From assembly GCA_041664945.1 (NCBI GenBank), contig JBAYJY010000177.1:1-9830 (forward strand): DNA of 9,830 bases. Reading direction: 5' to 3'. Within the stretch, counting starts at the first letter, position 1. Every line of letters starts with the position of its first letter. This DNA comes from JBAYJY01 sp041664945. Lineage in GTDB: Bacteria > UBP15 > UBA6099. A program made the position numbers and the translations under genes. The notes beneath the pieces are model-generated. The model was not told where the DNA came from. It saw only the letters and a program-made list of their open reading frames with translations, and did not search any database. Below are positions 5,304 through 9,830 of the stretch, one piece after another.

Positions 5304-6533
5304 ATGAAAATAGCTGCTATCGAACTATATCACGTATCCGTGCCGCTCAAGGACACCTTTTGGCCAACATGGATTCCCGGATATCCGCAGACTCATAACC
5401 GGTTCACGCTGATTAAACTCGTGACGGACGAAGGGATCGAGGGCTACGCAGCCGGCGCCGCGATGGGCAAGGAACGCGCCGGGCTCGGCGACCTTCTGGG
5501 CGGCTACCTCCTCGGCGCCGATCCGACCGACATCGACCGGGTTCAGAATCTTCTGAAACAGGCTGGCTTCCTCGGCTGGCGCAACTTCTGGATCGAACCG
5601 GCCTGCTGGGACATCATAGGCAAATCGAAAGGCAAACCGGTTTACGAACTGCTCGGCGGCGAAGCGCGCCCCATCGAGGTTTACTGCTCAACGGGCGAGA
5701 TGCACGAGCCGGAAAAACGCGTCGAAGAACTGCTCGCGATGGGCGAGCGCGGTTTCAAAACCGCCAAGCTGCGCGTCAAGAACAAGGAACTGAAAGACGA
5801 CATCCGGCACGTTGAAACCGTCGCGAAAGGCCTCGGCGGCAGGATGGCGCTCGGAGTGGACGCGAATCAGGGCTGGCTCGTGTCGATCGTTGACCGCGTT
5901 CCCGCGTGGGACCTTGCGCGCGCCACCGAATTCGCCGCCGCCTGCCACGCAAACGGCCTCGTCTGGCTCGAAGAACCGCTCGACTCCCGTGACTACGACG
6001 GCAACGCGGCCCTCAAGAAAATTTCGCAAATCAAAATATCAGGCGCCGAACTCAACTACGGATGGGATGAATTCAAGGTCATGCTCGAAAAGGACTGCTT
6101 CCACGTCTATCAGCCGGACGCCACGTTCGCGGGCGGCATAGCGCAGGTCAAACGCCTGATCGAAGCCTGCCACGAACGCGACCGCGAATATTCGCCCCAC
6201 ACGTGGACAAACGGAATCGGTTTCTACGTCAACTGGAACCTGGTTCTCGCGGACAAGGGCAACGTGCTCCCGCTCGAATATCCGCTCGACGGATCGTGGG
6301 TTCCCGAACAGCGCGAAGGCATCATCGCGCCGATTCTGCACGACAAAAACGGGATGATCGCGCCGTTCACGCGCCCGGGGCTGGGCTTCGAGATTGACCC
6401 GAAACTTCTGAAAAAATACGGCGAACGGTTTTTCAAATTGACCGAAGCCGGCCTGAAACTCAATGTTGTCAGGGAGAAGGGCATCAAAGCCGCTTTGGAA
6501 CTCGGCAAGAGAAAAAGCGGCGAGCGAAATTAA
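5304..6533 (+). CDS. Mandelate racemase/muconate lactonizing-type enolase-superfamily enzyme
   Basis: A 409-residue cytoplasmic enzyme that would abstract the alpha proton of a carboxylate and stabilise the enolate on Mg2+, acting as an acid-sugar dehydratase or an epimerase. The ATG at 5304 has GGAGG 5 nt upstream; an earlier in-frame ATG at 5247 lacks this. Metal ligands are Asp186 (GVDANQG), Glu223 (LEEP) and Glu249 (SGAE). The Asp272-His299 dyad (QPDATFAGG; SPHTW) has the same 27-residue spacing as Asp270-His297 of mandelate racemase, and Glu325 (LEYPL) matches Glu317. This places it in the mandelate racemase subgroup. The usual KxK motif reads Lys155-Leu-Arg157, so the second catalytic lysine is arginine. 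Relative to mandelate racemase there are about 11 extra residues after Asp186. The C-terminal RPGLGFEID fits acid-sugar dehydratases. It is the first gene of an operon with the amidase 11 bp downstream. Substrate unknown. Confidence 0.9.
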   Translation: MKIAAIELYHVSVPLKDTFWPTWIPGYPQTHNRFTLIKLVTDEGIEGYAAGAAMGKERAGLGDLLGGYLLGADPTDIDRVQNLLKQAGFLGWRNFWIEPACWDIIGKSKGKPVYELLGGEARPIEVYCSTGEMHEPEKRVEELLAMGERGFKTAKLRVKNKELKDDIRHVETVAKGLGGRMALGVDANQGWLVSIVDRVPAWDLARATEFAAACHANGLVWLEEPLDSRDYDGNAALKKISQIKISGAELNYGWDEFKVMLEKDCFHVYQPDATFAGGIAQVKRLIEACHERDREYSPHTWTNGIGFYVNWNLVLADKGNVLPLEYPLDGSWVPEQREGIIAPILHDKNGMIAPFTRPGLGFEIDPKLLKKYGERFFKLTEAGLKLNVVREKGIKAALELGKRKSGERN

Positions 6534-6544
6534 AGGAGACGCCA

Positions 6545-8035
6545 ATGAGCAACTTCACGGAATACGAAAAATACGACGCGCTGGGCCTCGCGGAACTGGT
6601 GGCGAAAAAGGAAGTCACGCCCGCCGAACTCTGCGAGGAAGCAATCGCCCGCATCGACCGGGGGAACCCGAGCATCAACGCCGTCGTTTACAAGATGTAC
6701 GACATAGCGCGCGAAGCGGCAGCCGGCGAACTGCCGGACGGGCCGTTCAAAGGCGTTCCATTTCTGCTAAAAGACCTGCTCGCGGCTTTCGCCGGAGTTC
6801 CGATGACGAGCGGCTGCAAAGCCTACCGCAATTACGTTCCGGACCACGACAGCGAACTCGTGCGCCGCTTCAGGAAAACCGGACTGAACGTCGTCGGCAA
6901 AACGAACACGCCCGAATTCGGATTGATGGGAGTCACCGAGCCGGAGTTGTTTGGGCCGTGCCGGAACCCGTGGAACACCGAGCGCACGCCCGGCGGTTCG
7001 AGCGGCGGCTCCGCGGCGGCTGTGGCGGCCGGGATCGTCCCGATGGCCTCCGGCGGCGACGGCGGCGGCTCCATCCGCATACCTTCCTCGCACTGCGGGC
7101 TGTTCGGCCTCAAGCCGGCGCGCGGCCGCAACCCGCTGGGACCCGATTACGGCGAAATCTGGCAGGGCGCGGTGGTAGAACACGTATTGTCAAGGTCCGT
7201 GCGCGACAGCGCCGCAGCGCTCGACGCCACGAACGGAGCCGATCCCGGCGCCCCTTACGGCATAGCGCCGCCCGAATGCTCTTATCTCGCCGATGTAGGC
7301 CGCGAACCCGGCAAACTCCGGATCGCTTTCGACACCGCGTCACCAATCGGCAAACCCGTACATACGGAATGCGTCGCGGCGGTGAAGAACGCGGCGAAGC
7401 TGCTCGAATCGCTCGGCCACCGCGTCGAGGAGGCGAGGCCTAAGATCGACGGCAGGGCGGTCGCCATAAGTTATCTGACGATGTGCTGCGGCGAGGTTGC
7501 CGCGGACATAGCGAAGATAGAAAAGGAATTCGGAGCAAAAGCCGCGCGCGAGGATGTCGAACTCGGCAGCCGGATGCTCGGCCTGCTCGGCAGAACTATT
7601 ACCGCCGGCGAATTCGTGGCTGCGATACGCGAATGGGACAAGGCGGCGCGCGCGATGGGCGCTTTCTTCGAGGACTACGATATCTATGTCACGCCGACTG
7701 TCGCCCGGCCGCCGGTAAAAATCGGCGAACTGGCGCTTAAGCCCGCCGAACAGGCGATCGCGTCATTCATGAATGCGCTCGGTGCCGGAAACATTTTGAA
7801 ATCAGCCGGAATGGTTGAAAAGATCGGAATCGAAAATCTCGCGGCGATGCCGTTCACGCAACTCGGAAATGTCGCCGGACTGCCGGCGATGTCCGTGCCG
7901 CTGCACTGGACCGCCGACGGACTCCCCTGCGGCGTTCAGTTTGCCGCGCGATTCGGAGCCGAATCCGTCCTCTTCCGGCTCGCGGGACAACTCGAACAAG
8001 CCGCCCCTTGGTTCGATAAAAGACCAAGTGAATGA
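6545..8035 (+). CDS. Amidase-signature family hydrolase, 6-aminohexanoate-cyclic-dimer-hydrolase-like
   Basis: A 496-residue hydrolase of the amidase signature family, cleaving C-N amide bonds by a Ser-cisSer-Lys triad. Lys76 lies in PFLLKD, cis-Ser152 in PGGSSGGS and nucleophile Ser176 in GGDGGGSIRIP. The 24-residue gap between the serines equals that in FAAH (217/241), and all three numbers are close to those recalled for NylA, the nylon-oligomer cyclic dimer hydrolase (72/150/174). The GGDGGGSIRIP wording (instead of GTDxGGSIR) and the following GLFGLKPARGRNP also suggest the NylA-like branch. A Cys pair (314-315) lies about where NylA has its Cys316. Translation begins at an ATG with AAAGGAG (6532-6538) overlapping the stop of the racemase-like gene, so the two are translationally close and surely co-transcribed. 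C-terminal substrate residues do not identify the amide. GatA is unlikely, since no gatB/C is present and the wording differs. Confidence 0.9.
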   Translation: MSNFTEYEKYDALGLAELVAKKEVTPAELCEEAIARIDRGNPSINAVVYKMYDIAREAAAGELPDGPFKGVPFLLKDLLAAFAGVPMTSGCKAYRNYVPDHDSELVRRFRKTGLNVVGKTNTPEFGLMGVTEPELFGPCRNPWNTERTPGGSSGGSAAAVAAGIVPMASGGDGGGSIRIPSSHCGLFGLKPARGRNPLGPDYGEIWQGAVVEHVLSRSVRDSAAALDATNGADPGAPYGIAPPECSYLADVGREPGKLRIAFDTASPIGKPVHTECVAAVKNAAKLLESLGHRVEEARPKIDGRAVAISYLTMCCGEVAADIAKIEKEFGAKAAREDVELGSRMLGLLGRTITAGEFVAAIREWDKAARAMGAFFEDYDIYVTPTVARPPVKIGELALKPAEQAIASFMNALGAGNILKSAGMVEKIGIENLAAMPFTQLGNVAGLPAMSVPLHWTADGLPCGVQFAARFGAESVLFRLAGQLEQAAPWFDKRPSE

Positions 8036-8074
8036 AAAGATGAACTGAAGAAAAAGAAGAAAAGAAAATGAATG

Positions 8075-8098
8075 AAACCTTTTTCGAGAAAAAGGTTT
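8075..8098 (+). terminator. Hairpin 39 bp after the amidase stop
   Basis: AAACCTTTTT (8075-8084), tetraloop CGAG, AAAAAGGTTT (8089-8098): a perfect 10-bp stem. The T-rich end of the 3' arm is part of the stem and no separate T-run follows, so termination strength is uncertain. It may instead protect the mRNA 3' end. Confidence 0.4.
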
Positions 8099-8144
8099 TC
8101 ATGCTTTCCAAAAAGCTTTAGTAACGGATCTCATTAATCTCGCT

Positions 8145-8163
8145 GCCGGCCAGCCGGCTTTTT
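8145..8163 (+). terminator. Rho-independent terminator of the racemase-amidase operon
   Basis: GCCGG (8145-8149), loop CCAG, CCGGC (8154-8158), followed at once by five T (8159-8163). An all-GC 5-bp stem with a tetraloop and T-tract is the standard intrinsic terminator layout on the plus strand, about 110 bp after the amidase stop codon. Confidence 0.6.
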
Positions 8164-8271
8164 ATTCGGGCCTCAATGATCTACATACGATTCATATCGA
8201 CATTCAATATATGCATAACCCCAAGCGAAGCGCGCGTAGTCGCGCGGAGCGTAAAGAAGTTTTGAAAGGAT

Positions 8272-8305
8272 CCTAAGGGAAACTTTTTCAAAAGTTTCCC
8301 TTAGG
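8272..8305 (-). terminator. Long-stem terminator after clpB, possibly bidirectional
   Basis: CCTAAGGGAAACTTTT (8272-8287) and AAAAGTTTCCCTTAGG (8290-8305) are perfect reverse complements; sterically about 15 pairs around a small loop. It starts 7 bp beyond the clpB stop codon. On the plus strand it is followed by CTTTTCTTATCCCTTTT, on the minus strand by ATCCTTTC, so it could stop transcription from both converging operons. Confidence 0.6.
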
Positions 8306-8311
8306 CTTTTC

Positions 8312-9830
8312 TTATCCCTTTTCGAACGTAAACGCGCCGTTAATGAAATCGACATTTACGGTATCGTCCTCGCCGAAGCGGCCTTCGAGAATTTTGACAG
8401 CGAGCGGGTTTTGGACCTCGCGTTGAATGACGCGTTTGAGAGGTCTTGCGCCGTAGACCGGGTCGAAGCCGAGATCGGCGAGTTGTTCCCGCGCGGCGGG
8501 CGTGATATCGATCTTGATTTTGCGGTCGGAGAGGCGCGCCCGCAGGTGATTCAACTGCAGGTCGACAATGCCGGCGATATCCGCGCGCGACAGGCGGTTG
8601 AAAATCACCGTTTCATCCACGCGGTTCAGGAACTCAGGCTTAAACTGCGCTCGCAGCGATTCCATGGCGCGGCGGTTCATTTCTTCAACGTTCCCGTCCT
8701 CTTCGAGCAGCCACTGGCTGCCGACATTCGACGTCATTATGAGAATCGTATTCTTAAAATCGACAGTGCGTCCGTGTCCGTCGGTGAGCCGCCCGTCGTC
8801 GAGAATCTGAAGTAGCGCGTTGAAAACATCCGGGTGCGCCTTTTCGATTTCGTCGAACAGCACAACCGAGTACGGCTTGCGGCGGACGGCCTCGGTGAGT
8901 TGGCCGCCTTCATCGTAGCCTACATAGCCCGGAGGCGCCCCGACCAGCCGCGACACCGAATGTTTCTCCATGTATTCGGACATATCGAGCCGCACCATCG
9001 CCCGTTCGTCGTCGAACAGGAAATCCGCCAGAGCGCGGGCCAGTTCCGTCTTGCCGACGCCCGTCGGGCCGAGAAAAATGAAAGAGCCGATCGGCCGGTT
9101 CGGGTCCTGAAGCCCGGCGCGCGCCCGCCGAACAGCGTCCGCCACCGCCTGCAACGCGTGGTCCTGTCCTATCACGCGCTTGTTCAGCCCGGATTCCATC
9201 CGCACCAGCTTCTGCGTCTCGCCCTCCATCATCCTCGATACCGGGATGCCTGTCCACCGCGACACAATTTCCGCGATGTCCTCCTCGTCAACCTCTTCCT
9301 TGAGCATTTTTACGTCGTTTTGGATTTCGGAAAGCCGGACGCTGAGCGCTTCCATCTCTTTTTCGAGTTGCGCGACGATGCCGTAGCGAATCTCGGCGAC
9401 CCGGTTCAGGTCTCCGCGTCGTTCGGCTTCTTTCTCCTCGTTGCGCGTCTGTTCGATGCGTTCCTTAACGGCGCTTATCTTGCTTATGATCTCCTTTTCG
9501 TTCTTCCAGCGCGCCTTGAGGCCGTCTCCTTTTTCGTTGAGCGTTGCGAGTTCCTGCTCGATGCGTTCGAGGCGCTCGACCGACCCGCGGTCCTTTTCCT
9601 TTTTCAGCGCCTGTTTCTCGATTTCGAGTTGGCGGACGCGGCGTTCGAGCTCGTCGATCTCGGTCGGCATGGAATCGATCTCGATGCGCAGGCGCGAGGA
9701 AGCCTCGTCTATGAGGTCGATAGCCTTATCGGGCAGGAACCTGTCGGTTATATAGCGGTTGGACAGAACGGCGGAGGCGACGAGGGCCGAGTCCTGAATG
9801 CGGATGCCGTGGTGTACCTCGTAGCGTTCC
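8312..9830 (-). CDS. clpB: ClpB disaggregase, C-terminal 505 residues (gene runs off the right edge)
   Basis: Hsp100 AAA+ unfoldase that, with DnaK, pulls polypeptides out of aggregates as a cytoplasmic hexamer. The window holds the end of the first AAA+ domain (SNRYITDRFLPDKAIDLIDE, fragment residues 24-43). Next comes the long coiled-coil middle domain (about 54-180), which marks ClpB rather than ClpA or ClpX, and the RWTGIPV linker (192-198). The whole second AAA+ domain follows: Walker A GPTGVGKT (254-261), pore loop GYVG (301-304), Walker B VVLFDE (322-327), sensor-1 TSN (366-368), arginine finger in FLNRVDE (Arg403) and sensor-2 GARPLKR (460-466). The C-terminus ends normally. Roughly 350 N-terminal residues lie outside. 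It is convergent with the amidase. Heat-shock control, if any, lies beyond the right edge. No missing key residue was seen. Confidence 0.97.
   Translation of the reverse strand, partial: ERYEVHHGIRIQDSALVASAVLSNRYITDRFLPDKAIDLIDEASSRLRIEIDSMPTEIDELERRVRQLEIEKQALKKEKDRGSVERLERIEQELATLNEKGDGLKARWKNEKEIISKISAVKERIEQTRNEEKEAERRGDLNRVAEIRYGIVAQLEKEMEALSVRLSEIQNDVKMLKEEVDEEDIAEIVSRWTGIPVSRMMEGETQKLVRMESGLNKRVIGQDHALQAVADAVRRARAGLQDPNRPIGSFIFLGPTGVGKTELARALADFLFDDERAMVRLDMSEYMEKHSVSRLVGAPPGYVGYDEGGQLTEAVRRKPYSVVLFDEIEKAHPDVFNALLQILDDGRLTDGHGRTVDFKNTILIMTSNVGSQWLLEEDGNVEEMNRRAMESLRAQFKPEFLNRVDETVIFNRLSRADIAGIVDLQLNHLRARLSDRKIKIDITPAAREQLADLGFDPVYGARPLKRVIQREVQNPLAVKILEGRFGEDDTVNVDFINGAFTFEKG

Larger units (their letters stand above)
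8036..8311. other. Hairpin-rich convergent intergenic region
   Basis: No gene is seen in these 276 bp. It begins with a purine tract (A/G-rich, about 8034-8077). It then holds four inverted repeats: 8075-8098, 8145-8163, 8231-8246 (CGCGCG, loop TAGT, CGCGCG) and 8272-8305. The stretch 8190-8207 resembles the GATATTC-word segment near 5160. Small open frames here lack ribosome sites and follow the hairpins. Confidence 0.5.

Noticed and set aside
5081..5305. Minus-strand 74-residue frame between DUF2059 and the racemase-like gene
   Set aside because: No ribosome site or domain; it crosses the promoter and palindrome of the operon and part of it reads like a translated AT-rich repeat.
6463..7443. 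Long Arg-rich plus-strand frame overlapping the racemase and amidase genes
   Set aside because: It is out of frame with two clear enzymes, with composition typical of a shifted frame in GC-rich DNA and no ribosome site or recognisable domain.
8173..8355. Minus-strand 60-residue frame at the end of clpB
   Set aside because: It crosses the terminator stem and the clpB stop in another frame, with no ribosome site.

Overview
The window comes from a bacterium with moderately high GC content. Two proteins carry export signals (a lipobox lipoprotein and a Sec signal peptide), which fits a diderm, Gram-negative type cell. Protein sequence alone does not fix the phylum. The mix of paired OPA transporters, an RCC1-repeat lipoprotein, a DUF2059 protein and an acid-sugar type enolase-superfamily enzyme would suit a PVC-group or deltaproteobacteria-like lineage, but that is a guess. 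I see no tRNA, rRNA, insertion sequence, phage gene or CRISPR array.

Layout: (1) 1-1957 holds two divergent organophosphate:phosphate antiporter (OPA) family MFS transporters sharing a 214-bp control region; the left one runs off the window edge. (2) 1992-4196, minus strand, is a 734-residue lipoprotein made of 14 RCC1-like repeats, each with a Cys...CWG pair. (3) Divergent from it, 4480-5067 is a small Met-rich exported DUF2059 protein. The 283 bp between these two starts carry two good sigma-70-type promoter candidates, a 17-bp palindrome over one -10 box and a direct repeat over the other -35 region. (4) 5304-8035 is a two-gene operon: a mandelate-racemase-subgroup enolase-superfamily enzyme followed 11 bp later by an amidase-signature hydrolase. 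It has a promoter candidate, a striking 22-bp palindrome in the leader and a GC-hairpin/T5 terminator. (5) 8312-9830, minus strand, is the C-terminal 505 residues of the ClpB disaggregase, convergent with the operon. The 276 bp between them are packed with hairpins.

Functional reading: the operon looks catabolic. The amidase would release a carboxylic acid (or the acid's amine partner), and the enolase-superfamily enzyme would abstract the alpha proton of a carboxylate to dehydrate or epimerise it. The pairing recalls the mandelamide hydrolase/mandelate racemase pair of Pseudomonas putida, but the substrate cannot be named. The OPA transporters would exchange phosphorylated metabolites for phosphate or, in a UhpC-like role, sense them. 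No gene here is clearly part of an undescribed defence or mobile system. The least routine items are the 14-repeat (2 x 7) disulfide-prone RCC1 lipoprotein, the KxR substitution in the racemase-like enzyme, and the operator-like palindromes in the intergenic regions.
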